Source of the DNA: CAZHCA01 sp964530825
GTDB taxonomy: Bacteria; Bacteroidota; Bacteroidia; Chitinophagales; Saprospiraceae
Assembly: GCA_964530825.1 (NCBI GenBank)
Contig: CAZHCA010000013.1
Span: forward strand, 70,373-134,372
Length of the DNA stretch: 64,000 bases
Direction: 5' to 3'
The number at the start of each line of letters is the position of its first letter. The stretch's first letter is position 1. The notes under the pieces were generated by a model. It had not been told where the DNA came from, made no database searches, and saw only the letters and a program-made list of their open reading frames with translations. Both the position numbers and the translations under genes were made by a program. This document shows positions 8,589 through 16,147 of the stretch, in pieces.

Positions 8589-9139
8589 TTAGTGTAAGAA
8601 GAATAATTTGAACCGCAGGTAAATATCGATCTGATCAATCCCAGGCATTGGTTGCAGTACGACCTATTTTCCGTTATTGCTAACAGAAACCCCGCACGTA
8701 CCCCTTAGTATACTATCCACGGACGCCATCCTCTTTTTTACTGAGCAGCAACTCACTCCGGGCGCTGGTATTCAGACAGACCAGGCTATCGCCGCCCAGT
8801 TGAGTATTTCCCGGGCAGGAGGTACAGGCGTTTGTGACCTAAAGAGTCCAGCAATGCTGTTGATGCTCACGAGTAAATAGAGGAAAGTGTTATGCGTACG
8901 TTGTAATCTCCAGTCGCCCGGAAGTGATGTGATATTTTTGTTAATTTAGAAAAGGCAAAGGGGCCGGCCCCTAATTTCCAGAAATGCTCCCAGTATGGTT
9001 CATTCTTTGCCTTGGCCGGTTTCGGCAAATTCGATGCGCCGACTAAATAGAAGACAGACGATGGGCCATGTGTTGTAATGCCATGCCGTAGCGATAATCT
9101 TTGCGCTTTATTAAGCCATACCTGCCGATCTTGCAGCAC
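8589..9139 (-). pseudogene. Internally deleted relic of a PKD/beta-barrel gene, paralogue of 9641
   Basis: Two separated blocks match the intact gene at 9641-11803. The upstream block (frame 8867-9139) contains NEPYWEHFWKLGAG and DYNVRITLSSIYS, matching NEPYWQYFWEFGDG and SYPVRVSLTPYYS in the PKD region of the intact protein. The downstream block ends at a TAA at 8589-8591 and reads IDQIDIYLRFKLF, matching the intact C-terminus FNQADLYLRLKLF. The roughly 2 kb that should separate these blocks is reduced to about 180 bp of sequence I cannot align. The frame is therefore broken and most of the gene is gone. Together with the lipoprotein relic at 8323 it forms a degraded duplicate of the neighbouring operon. 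Confidence 0.7.
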
Positions 9140-9169
9140 AAGCTACCTCGGTCCGACGGCACCCCTCAA

Positions 9170-9631
9170 TCAAAAAACCAGAAAATCCAAGGTCTCTTCG
9201 TAGTCACCGCCCTCAATGCCATCACCATCACCATCCAGGCCGAAACCGAATACATCCCGGATCCCGGCCGGTCCGCCGATTAAGCGGATATCGATTGTAC
9301 ATTCCGTACTGTTATTCGCATCAATAGTAACGCATCGGGTATAGTTTTCTAATTCCAGGAAAGCCAGCTCAAGTTGATCGAACCACTGAACCGAACCCAC
9401 AATCGATGCGCCGTCGATAATCAGAGTAGCGGCGCTAATGGAGCTGGTATCCACTGGTTGCGTAAATCTAATGGCCAGAAAGGGTTCATCGATATTGACA
9501 TCTTCTACGGTGAAAACGGTCTGGCGGGGCGCTTGCAACAGTTCTGGGTCTAGTGGCGCCAGCTCTTCGCATTCGCAGGTAGTAAGGAACACAGCGATAA
9601 CCGACAAAAGAATATAGTTACTTTTCATCAT
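9170..9631 (-). CDS. Lipoprotein of unknown function
   Basis: 153 aa with a lipoprotein signal (MMKSNYILLSVIAVFLTTC), so probably membrane-anchored. The mature part contains an Ig-like or Big-type stretch (FLAIRFTQPVDTSSISAATL, reminiscent of Ig-like domains in which a predicted change is tested against expected values) and ends with an Asp/Gly-rich loop (FGLDGDGDGIEGGDYEE) that could bind calcium. It starts 9 bp after the stop of the PKD/barrel gene and is surely co-transcribed with it. The first two codons are both ATG; either could start. A decayed paralogue lies at 8323. Function is unknown; an accessory lipoprotein of the barrel protein is inference from the pairing. Confidence 0.65.
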   Translation of the reverse strand: MMKSNYILLSVIAVFLTTCECEELAPLDPELLQAPRQTVFTVEDVNIDEPFLAIRFTQPVDTSSISAATLIIDGASIVGSVQWFDQLELAFLELENYTRCVTIDANNSTECTIDIRLIGGPAGIRDVFGFGLDGDGDGIEGGDYEETLDFLVF

Positions 9632-9640
9632 TTATCCATT

Positions 9641-11803
9641 TTAACGACGACTGAATAATTTGAGCCGTAGATACAAATCGGCCTGATTGAATTTGATGCA
9701 CTGTTCCCGGTAGGAATTCGGATAAATGCGCCAGCTATACCGAAAACCCAGTGCCAGGTTGTTCAGCGGTCCCACCTCGCCGAACACTTGTCCAATTAAG
9801 CCTAGTCCCAGACCGGAAGAAATATCCTGGCCCAGGTAGGGCGGCAGATCATTATCGAGATTGAAAACACCAAACGCAGAGGTTGCCACCTCGCGAACGA
9901 TCGCCTCGTCGAAGGACAGGGCGTCAACCAGTTCTTCACCGGCAAGGCGGGGATAATCGGGGTCCTCTACGTTGGGGAACAATTCGAGGCTCCCCCATTC
10001 ATTACCATTGAGAAAACGGGTATCCAGGGTTCCTTCCGCCGCAAAAGGCACAGAGAGGCCGCCGCCGGCGCCGATCTCCAACAGTGGAAAAATCCGGAGC
10101 GTCATTTGTGCTTGCACGTCGATAACTTGCATATCTACCAACTCCTCTTGCACGAAAAGGACTGAGGGTAGATCCTCTTCCACCCAAGCAGCCCTGGATT
10201 GTCCGAAATCAAAACGACGGTATTCTATGCTACTACCCCACCCAATACCATTTTTCAGCGGAGTGTTGCGCCAATAAACGCCCAGGGCCAATTGATCGAA
10301 AAATCCGGAACCTGTGTATTCGTATCCGTCGGGTGCCGCTTCAGCTCCGTAAGCAGCGATGATACCGAACCCACGGTGGATCCATTTTTGCTTTTCGGTA
10401 TTGGTCTGGAGTTGGTCCCCACCGCCTCCGGCAAAACGGATCGTTGCCTGCATTTCATGTTGGTCTGCTTTAACGCCGCTACCTTTTACGCGGAACCGGA
10501 CCTGGCCCTTAGTGTACCGGTTTTTATTGATGCCTTCTTCCCTTTTTCCATGCAGCATGATGTTGTAAAAAGCAAACGTGACCTGCCCTTCCGATGCCAG
10601 CCGGCTGGTATCAACCCGGAAGCAAGATTTCGCCTCCTGAGCCTGATCAAATGCGATGGTGCAGGGCGGACAACCATCCTGAAGGGAGGGATCTCTTTCC
10701 AATACGCTGATGGTGCTGGCATCCAGCGTCTTCGGCCAAGGCACATCGAGGAAGACGTGCCTGGCGGCCGCTTCTCCCTTGTTCTGAAATTGGATTTCGT
10801 ATTCCATCGATCGTGGATCCTTAGGGTGATATACCATCGCATTGCGTCGCGGCTCCAGTGTGCGCAAGCGATTGGGGTCGCGCACGCGGTCCATAACCAG
10901 GGTGGTCGTACTACTTGCCCGGTTATCCAGCGCTGCGATCGGTAATGTAGCATTAGCGGGTACGAACACCGCTTTCACACTCAATTGGAGAGATTGATTA
11001 CGGAGGCGATTGCGTTTTTCGATTCGGGAAAAGGCCAGCGTATCGAGCGCCTGAGAGGCAGCAAAAGTAAAAAAAGCTACCGTTTCCCTTCCCGGCTGAA
11101 GATCATTAACGCGCCATACCCGATAGTCATAAACACCGGCCCACAGTTGCAGACGTTTTTCAACCTCGGGATCTAATCCGAGACCGTTGCGGAGGCTGGA
11201 AGGTTGGAAGTCTACTTCCGTTCTTGCGCTACCCGTTCGATAAACCAAGGGAGGGAAGTCCAATTGTAAGTTATCCAGCTCGCTCTGTTTGTTGAAAAAA
11301 AGGAAAAGATAACCACTACCCGGATTGGCACTACCGGGTAGCTTAAAATGGGTAAACACCTGAATATCGTTGTTGGGAATCAATTCGCCGGCGGCATTGG
11401 TATTTACATACACAAGCTGATTATCCGCCAGTCGGTTATTTACCGGCCCGACCATGCCAGTGCGCGCTGCTCGGATGGTGTTGCACAATTGGCGGGAAGA
11501 AGCATAAGAATAATAGGGCGTTAGACTTACCCGAACCGGATAGCTGCCCGGCTCGCTGTAGAAATAAGTAACGCTTGGCGTTCGGGAAGTAGCGTAATTT
11601 CCATCACCAAACTCCCAGAAATACTGCCAATAGGGTTCATTCTGACTCTTAGCAGCCCCTGGAGGCGGCGCTGCGTCCAGTAGCTGTAGCCTGCCGTTAC
11701 GGTCATTGTAAACGAGGCTCGTGGTGGTAGTGCACTGCGCCTCCAGCCCAATTGGGGCCAGCAGACACCATGCCAGGAGTACGAGCAGTGGGGATTTGCT
11801 CAT
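9641..11803 (-). CDS. PKD-domain protein with C-terminal outer-membrane barrel
   Basis: I choose the ATG at 11803 (720 aa), giving the signal peptide MSKSPLLVLLAWCLLAPIGL-EAQ; the longer frame adds 15 unlikely residues. Residues about 45-100 are a PKD-like domain (YFWEFGDGNYATSRTPSVTY, then PGSYPVRVSL). Residues about 330-480 look like a DUF11-type Ig fold (MEYEIQFQNKGEAAARHVFL). From about 500 the chain alternates Gly and aromatic residues as in outer-membrane barrels, ending YLRLKLFSRR. It is co-transcribed with the lipoprotein gene that follows 9 bp downstream. The likely location is the outer membrane with PKD and Ig parts exposed or periplasmic. A decayed second copy of the pair lies downstream. 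Role unknown; it may be an adhesin or a secretion-linked barrel. Confidence 0.65.
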   Translation of the reverse strand: MSKSPLLVLLAWCLLAPIGLEAQCTTTTSLVYNDRNGRLQLLDAAPPPGAAKSQNEPYWQYFWEFGDGNYATSRTPSVTYFYSEPGSYPVRVSLTPYYSYASSRQLCNTIRAARTGMVGPVNNRLADNQLVYVNTNAAGELIPNNDIQVFTHFKLPGSANPGSGYLFLFFNKQSELDNLQLDFPPLVYRTGSARTEVDFQPSSLRNGLGLDPEVEKRLQLWAGVYDYRVWRVNDLQPGRETVAFFTFAASQALDTLAFSRIEKRNRLRNQSLQLSVKAVFVPANATLPIAALDNRASSTTTLVMDRVRDPNRLRTLEPRRNAMVYHPKDPRSMEYEIQFQNKGEAAARHVFLDVPWPKTLDASTISVLERDPSLQDGCPPCTIAFDQAQEAKSCFRVDTSRLASEGQVTFAFYNIMLHGKREEGINKNRYTKGQVRFRVKGSGVKADQHEMQATIRFAGGGGDQLQTNTEKQKWIHRGFGIIAAYGAEAAPDGYEYTGSGFFDQLALGVYWRNTPLKNGIGWGSSIEYRRFDFGQSRAAWVEEDLPSVLFVQEELVDMQVIDVQAQMTLRIFPLLEIGAGGGLSVPFAAEGTLDTRFLNGNEWGSLELFPNVEDPDYPRLAGEELVDALSFDEAIVREVATSAFGVFNLDNDLPPYLGQDISSGLGLGLIGQVFGEVGPLNNLALGFRYSWRIYPNSYREQCIKFNQADLYLRLKLFSRR

Positions 11804-11987
11804 AATTACATTGGTTTTTAGGCGAATACAAGTATCTGTTTTCTCCAATTAAGGTAATAAAAAACCAACATTCTACCTGTCGGTAATACCTTAAATTGAG
11901 AAGCCTGGTTTTCTTACGTCCAAGCTTCAAAAAACAGGAACAACTTATAATCTCCACCACTGCATGCGTGTGAACCTGAAATCACAC

Positions 11988-12239
11988 TTATCTTCGTTTG
12001 CCCAGACCCAATAAGAACACTAAAAGGGCAGCGCCTACCACGGCCACTAGCAACCGGCCGAGAATACCGTAGCCCAACTCAATGTTGAAAAAATTGAACA
12101 GGTAAGTACCGATGACCCCGCCGACAATGCCGATGAGAATGTTGGAAATCAGGCCAAAGCCTCTTCCCCGCACAACAAAGCCGGTGAGCCATCCCGCTAC
12201 CGCTCCGAATAGGATAATATAAAGCCAATCCAGTTCCAT
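11988..12239 (-). CDS. GlsB/YeaQ/YmgE family small membrane protein
   Basis: 83 aa, three hydrophobic helices rich in glycine, with the family's features: GAVAGWLTGFVVRGRGFGL, then NILIGIVGGVIGTYLF and a last helix ending GLGKRR. This matches the transglycosylase-associated protein family in length and pattern. Such proteins are inner-membrane and often stress-induced, with unknown molecular function. The gene stands alone on the minus strand, 185 bp upstream of the PKD/barrel gene start. Confidence 0.85.
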   Translation of the reverse strand: MELDWLYIILFGAVAGWLTGFVVRGRGFGLISNILIGIVGGVIGTYLFNFFNIELGYGILGRLLVAVVGAALLVFLLGLGKRR

Positions 12240-12296
12240 AAGTAGTTGGTTTTAGTTTTTCAGGTACCGGAAAGATAGGGAAAACCTGTTCGAAAC

Positions 12297-12341
12297 AGCA
12301 GAGCCGGAGGCTAACCCGCCTGGCCCTGCTCTTTGTTTTTT
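12297..12341 (+). terminator. Terminator-like hairpin
   Basis: AGCAGAGCC at 12297-12305 pairs with GGCCCTGCT at 12322-12330 (8 of 9 pairs), and CTTTGTTTTTT follows on the plus strand; the minus side is flanked by a weaker T-rich stretch. It lies between the GlsB-like gene and the 3' end of the gene at 12360, both on the minus strand, so it probably ends transcripts leaving 12360 even though its best T-run is on the other side. Confidence 0.4.
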
Positions 12342-12359
12342 GCCGAGGATCTCGGGACC

Positions 12360-13073
12360 CTAGTTCTTGACCGGACTCCCATAGTACCCACCGCCAACAC
12401 GCAGGGTCAGGAAAGCCCCTCCCGGATTAAAATCAGGCGGATTGATCAATTCGGTACCTGCGCGATTCTCAAACGTTGCGTCCGGGGCAAAGCGATACCC
12501 TGCCGTAAAGCCGAGCATCAGGCCATAGGCGGCATTTTCCCCCTGCGTAAGGAACCAGTCGCCGCTGATGCTCAGTTCAAAAGCGGTGGAAAAAGCGGCA
12601 ATGGTAATGGCATCATTCGCATTGGTAGCCGGTTGGGCGAAGATATCTTCGAAGCTTGTCCCCTCCCGGCGCGGTGCTAAATCAAGGCCGGCTCCAAAAA
12701 AACCAAATCCGGCCGACGGATAGAGTAGGAAGCGATCTTGCTGCAATAGGTTGTATCCTATATTGAACATACCATACCCACTTCCGTAGCGCAAGGTATA
12801 ATCTGAATTTTGCACGTCGTCCTGACCAACAAAACCACCTTTAAAGCCGAGAACAAATTGTTTGAGATAGACCTGACCACCACCTCCGATCGAGACGTTG
12901 GCGTTCGATAGGTCATCGTATCCAAAATTGTTGGTGACCTCATTCAAGGGATCCATATCGACCAGTTGAAGACCAAAGTTAAAGGAACCAGACCCACCGA
13001 AGCGGGCTTCGGACTGGGCCATCAGGTTGCCGGTAAGCAATGCCATCAGGAGCATAAAGATTCCATTTCTCAT
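12360..13073 (-). CDS. Outer-membrane beta-barrel protein, unknown
   Basis: 237 aa with a signal peptide (MRNGIFMLLMALLTGNLMAQ). The mature chain is Gly/aromatic-rich with alternating residues (FGGSGSFNFGLQLVDMDP, RYGSGYGMFNIGYNLLQ, YGLMLGFTAGYRF), typical of a small outer-membrane barrel of roughly 8-10 strands. It ends FLTLRVGGGYYGSPVKN. No known family is recognised by eye. It forms a likely transcription unit with the small membrane protein gene 36 bp upstream on the same strand. Confidence 0.65.
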   Translation of the reverse strand: MRNGIFMLLMALLTGNLMAQSEARFGGSGSFNFGLQLVDMDPLNEVTNNFGYDDLSNANVSIGGGGQVYLKQFVLGFKGGFVGQDDVQNSDYTLRYGSGYGMFNIGYNLLQQDRFLLYPSAGFGFFGAGLDLAPRREGTSFEDIFAQPATNANDAITIAAFSTAFELSISGDWFLTQGENAAYGLMLGFTAGYRFAPDATFENRAGTELINPPDFNPGGAFLTLRVGGGYYGSPVKN

Positions 13074-13109
13074 ACGTTCTGAATTTTTAAAGTTAAAACA
13101 ATACAGGTG

Positions 13110-13313
13110 TTAGCTTCGCCGCTGTTGGCGACGTGTAAAGCGAAACCACTGGGGCTTCCACATCCAGATACCGGTAAGGGTTAATCCGGGAATGACTATT
13201 AGCTGAATCAGCAAGGTCAACCATTCCAGGCTGCTCCAGGGAGCATAGATGTACGTTCCGATAAGAGCAGCACCAATGATATGGACCCAGCGAAGTACGT
13301 TGCGCGTTTTCAT
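13110..13313 (-). CDS. Small two-helix membrane protein
   Basis: 67 aa with two hydrophobic helices (residues about 9-26 and 31-51) separated by APWSSLEW, and a basic tail (RFTRRQQRRS) that should sit in the cytoplasm. Conserved small proteins of this shape are common in Bacteroidota, often without a function. The start ATG at 13313 is the only one that keeps the first helix. It is 36 bp upstream of the barrel gene at 12360 on the same strand, so the two may be co-transcribed; the intergenic stretch to the Crp-like gene is about 190 bp and holds nothing I recognise. Confidence 0.6.
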   Translation of the reverse strand: MKTRNVLRWVHIIGAALIGTYIYAPWSSLEWLTLLIQLIVIPGLTLTGIWMWKPQWFRFTRRQQRRS

Positions 13314-13504
13314 AATCTTAATCTTGAAGGTGAATAATGATTTAATCGTTCAACTGCAAGTTGAAAGAAAACGGCATCCGAATCATTCACCTGGGTGAAG
13401 AACCATCATCGGAATTAGAGCTTGTTGAAATTTTCTAGATGAAGCGAAGGGGAGCCAACGCGAAAAAGGCGACGTACAGCCAGGAAGGATAAATGCTGCA
13501 CCAC

Positions 13505-14074
13505 TCAATATTCCTTACCCTGTAACCGGGCTCGCAGGCGGCTCAAACTTTGCGGACTTACTCCGAGGAAGGTAGCAACATGATACTGGGGAATTTGCTG
13601 AAAAAGTTCGGGGTTGCGTTCGAGTAATTTCCGGTAACGATCCTCCAAACGTTCGGCCTGAAACTCCTTTAGGCGTTGGGTTGCGCTCAAGTAAGCACGC
13701 TCGGCCATGATGCGGCCCAGCCGCTCGAATAAAGGGAACCGCTGGTAGAGATCCAGCAGGGCGGTTTTGGTGAACACCAGATAGGATACATCTGTGAGCG
13801 CCTCGAAAAATAAAGCACTATCGGTCTCGGTCAGATAGCTCTGATAGTCAACTGCAAACTCCTGAGGGGTGAAAAAGAAAAAAGTTAAGTCTTTGCCATC
13901 CATGACCCGGTAGGCTCGTATCAAACCTTGACGGATGAAAAACATCTTTAAAAATGGGGTGCCCGCAAGGAAGAGTTGATCGCCCGACTTTGCAATCTTG
14001 GGCACCGCAACATCCTGAATGGCCTGAATGGCTTCGTCGGAAAAAGGAGCGATGGATAGTAGAAAAGCACGCAT
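13505..14074 (-). CDS. Crp/Fnr family transcriptional regulator
   Basis: 189 aa. Residues about 15-110 are a cyclic-nucleotide-binding-type beta roll (KSGDQLFLAGTPFLKMFFIR, QGLIRAYRVMDGKDLTFFFF), and residues about 135-187 are the C-terminal helix-turn-helix, whose recognition helix is VSPQSLSRLRARL. The length and the absence of cysteine clusters match the Bacteroidota Crp/Fnr group, which usually lacks Fe-S ligands. The ligand is unknown. It is divergent from nothing: the tRNA cluster upstream is on the same strand, separated by a terminator-like hairpin. Possible targets include the downstream membrane-protein genes, but no operator is obvious. Confidence 0.85.
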   Translation of the reverse strand: MRAFLLSIAPFSDEAIQAIQDVAVPKIAKSGDQLFLAGTPFLKMFFIRQGLIRAYRVMDGKDLTFFFFTPQEFAVDYQSYLTETDSALFFEALTDVSYLVFTKTALLDLYQRFPLFERLGRIMAERAYLSATQRLKEFQAERLEDRYRKLLERNPELFQQIPQYHVATFLGVSPQSLSRLRARLQGKEY

Positions 14075-14168
14075 AAGCCGGGTTGGATGTAGATGATAAG
14101 GTAATCAGTTGGGATAATTTGATTCGTTCTTTACAGCCATGATCCATCCCTTCCGCCTTTACTTGGAA

Positions 14169-14189
14169 AGCACCGCTAAAGGCGGTGCT
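14169..14189 (-). terminator. Terminator of the tRNA-Pro/Thr/Pro cluster
   Basis: AGCACCGC pairs perfectly with GCGGTGCT over a 5-nt loop, starting 10 nt beyond the 3' end of tRNA-Pro(CGG) on the minus strand. The T-run after it is short (TTCC). Confidence 0.55.
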
Positions 14190-14199
14190 GTTGATTTAG

Positions 14200-14273
<74 letters not shown>

Positions 14274-14324
14274 ATGTGGGGCGTGGGTTTTAGGGGCGAG
14301 AAAAAATTATTAAACCTCACTCAG

Positions 14325-14397
14325 AGCCACCAGGCGGACTTGAACCGCCGGCCTACGCATTACGAATGCGTTGCTCTACCGGCTGAGCTATGGTGGC
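14325..14397 (-). tRNA. tRNA-Thr (CGT)
   Basis: Minus-strand cloverleaf with acceptor GCCACCA/TGGTGGC, anticodon stem CGCAT/ATGCG around TTCGTAA (anticodon CGT), and the GGTTCAAGTCC T-arm. CCA is not encoded. It lies about 50 nt upstream of tRNA-Pro(CGG). Confidence 0.95.
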
Positions 14398-14485
14398 TTT
14401 TGGTTAGGAATCGCATTTTATATATTATGCCTGCTCCCCTCCTGCACCAGATAAATCCCAAATTGGGGCGGTGCTTATGATTCAG

Positions 14486-14560
14486 TCGGGATGACTGGAT
14501 TCGAACCAGCGACCTCACGCCCCCCAGACGTGCACTCTAACCGGACTGAGCTACATCCCG
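14486..14560 (-). tRNA. tRNA-Pro (GGG)
   Basis: Minus-strand cloverleaf sharing its acceptor and T-arm with the other proline tRNA, with loop CTGGGGG giving anticodon GGG and an anticodon stem CACGT/GCGTG. CCA is not encoded. The two proline isoacceptors flank tRNA-Thr, an arrangement that suggests duplication. Confidence 0.95.
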
Positions 14561-15104
14561 ATGTATGGTTTAGGTGTGTGTTTGACTAGGTTAAATAAAA
14601 ATTTGAATGTATCACTTTGAAGTGGCAATTGATACAGAACACATTCCTCTCCTACCAAGAATACCTTGGGTTCTTCGATATATTTGAAGAAGCAATTGGT
14701 AACAAACCACATACTGTCATATCCAACCTGATACTGTTGTTCGGATATCAAGTCAGTACCAAATAATCCTGAAGAATAGCCACCCATTCAAACACAGAAT
14801 TTCGCGCCGCAACTCAAAAATGTTTCTTACTGGCTGCAGTAACTCAACCAGCATCCTACCCATTATTTGAAGATAATGCTGAGGATGGCGCGCTTTAACT
14901 GATTTTCTAAATGATCACCCATCCGTTGATGGGTTGTTAGATGCGATAAAAAGCATTTAAGACTGTATAACTTCGTAAATCTCTTACCCCTCAAAAATCA
15001 AACATCGACAAATCTTTTCAGGGTGGAGGTTAAATTCGGTGTGGGCTACCTAGCTTTTAAAAAAATACGCTCGACCGTAAATTTTTCCACCCACACCCTG
15101 CTAG
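14561..15104. other. AT-rich island between tRNA-Pro and tRNA-Val
   Basis: This 544-bp stretch is visibly richer in A and T than its neighbours. A minus-strand frame of 78 codons (14551-14787, beginning MGGYSSGLFGTDLISEQQ) runs into tRNA-Pro(GGG) and so is probably not a working gene, though its composition is protein-like. It may be a remnant of an element inserted next to tRNA-Val. I found no integrase and no repeated tRNA fragment. Confidence 0.4.
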
Positions 15105-15179
15105 TGGTCATTACTGGATTCGAACCAGTGACCTCTGCTCTGTCAAAGCAGCGCTCTAAACCAACTGAGCTAAATGACC
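15105..15179 (-). tRNA. tRNA-Val (GAC)
   Basis: Minus-strand cloverleaf: acceptor GGTCATT/AATGACC, D-arm AGCTCAGTTGG, anticodon stem CTGCT/AGCAG around TTGACAG (anticodon GAC), T-loop TTCGAAT, discriminator A, no CCA. A good -7 promoter element lies about 27 nt upstream. Confidence 0.95.
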
Positions 15180-15205
15180 CTTACTAACTTCTTTTAGAGC
15201 GATTG

Positions 15206-15213
15206 CAAAAATA
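15206..15213 (-). promoter_or_regulatory. Promoter -7 element for tRNA-Val
   Basis: TATTTTTG on the minus strand exactly matches the Bacteroidota -7 consensus TAnnTTTG, 27 nt before the mature tRNA-Val 5' end. No matching -33 TTG at the normal distance is evident. Confidence 0.45.
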
Positions 15214-15278
15214 ACAAAAAGAACGGTGGAAGGGAAGCCCTTCTCATTAAATTGACGGAATTTTCTACATCTCAGGAG

Positions 15279-15950
15279 TTAAAAGAGGGCGTAAACTTCC
15301 TCAAGCACCTGGTTTTCCTGAAGCGAGCGGTGGCGATTTCCGGTACAAATGACCCGGGCCGGCACTCCGCCAACTTCTGTAAAGGGCGGTACGTCATCTT
15401 TCACGATAGCTCCGGCTTTAACGACAGCGCCAGCTCCAATACGTACTCCACGTAGAATAACTGCACCCGCCTCGATCCGGGCGCCTTTACCAATGCGAAT
15501 GCCCGGGTGGCGCTCCCGGGTTTCGTAGCCGATAAAGGCGGTAAAGTAGCGATCACTGATTCTGACCTCCGGACCTACATATACCCGGTCGCCGATTTCA
15601 ATGGTCTTTGTTGCTTCAATCAAGGCACCGTCGATGATCGAGCGGGTCCCGACCTTCAATAGCGCACCCTCTTCGACGCGTAGCCTCACCGGGCATTGAG
15701 AACTGATGAGCTGTACCCGCTCGGCTAATTCGGCGTGCCCGTGGTTGCAAATTTTCGGACGACCTTTGACGATGACAATACCGGATACCTCGTCGATACG
15801 AGACAGAAAAAAACGCATGCGTAGGAAGTGCCAACTATCAAAAACCAACCGCCGCAGTGCAGACGCGTTGAACTGAGGGAGCGTGGTGTCGGCACGCAAT
15901 AATTCGCTTAGCGTACGACGCTCTGCATGCAGGAAGTGTTGAATGTTCAT
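15279..15950 (-). CDS. Left-handed beta-helix (hexapeptide) acyltransferase
   Basis: 223 aa. After an alpha-helical N-terminus (residues 1-55) the chain becomes hexapeptide repeats (GTRSIIDGALIEATKTIEIG, then RIGKGARIEAGAVIL and GAGAVVKAGAIVKDDVPPFT), closing with the typical GGVPARVI motif. This is the left-handed beta-helix fold of acetyltransferases of the WbbJ/LacA/CysE kind. A histidine and asparagine in the loop region could serve catalysis. The acceptor, likely a sugar, cannot be named. It is isolated on its strand, with tRNA-Val downstream and the efflux operon terminator upstream, and no glycan cluster nearby. Confidence 0.8.
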   Translation of the reverse strand: MNIQHFLHAERRTLSELLRADTTLPQFNASALRRLVFDSWHFLRMRFFLSRIDEVSGIVIVKGRPKICNHGHAELAERVQLISSQCPVRLRVEEGALLKVGTRSIIDGALIEATKTIEIGDRVYVGPEVRISDRYFTAFIGYETRERHPGIRIGKGARIEAGAVILRGVRIGAGAVVKAGAIVKDDVPPFTEVGGVPARVICTGNRHRSLQENQVLEEVYALF

Positions 15951-16080
15951 GGGGTAGGGATTTTCTCCGTATTATTCAATTTGGCTTTGGGCTCAGTTTT
16001 TTACGGGTTACTAGCATGAACGAGGTCTTTATCGGTTTAGTTCCGTTGGGCGAAATATTTTTCTTAACATTTTTAACGAT

Positions 16081-16122
16081 AAAAAGGAAGGGCCTCACCC
16101 GAATTGGCGCTGGCCCTTCTTT
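16081..16122 (-). terminator. Terminator of the efflux operon
   Basis: GAAGGGCC at 16087-16094 pairs with GGCCCTTC at 16112-16119. On the minus strand the stem is followed by CTTTTT. It lies about 30 nt past the RND gene stop. Confidence 0.6.
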
Positions 16123-16147
16123 AACATGATGGTATGCGGAATACGTC

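Noticed and set aside
10199..10945. 248-codon plus-strand frame inside the PKD/barrel gene
   Set aside because: It is antisense to a gene with a signal peptide and recognisable domains, has no domain of its own, and follows from third-position GC bias.
14551..14787. 78-codon minus-strand frame in the AT-rich island
   Set aside because: It overlaps 10 bases of tRNA-Pro(GGG), has no recognised domain and no promoter; kept only as a possible remnant.
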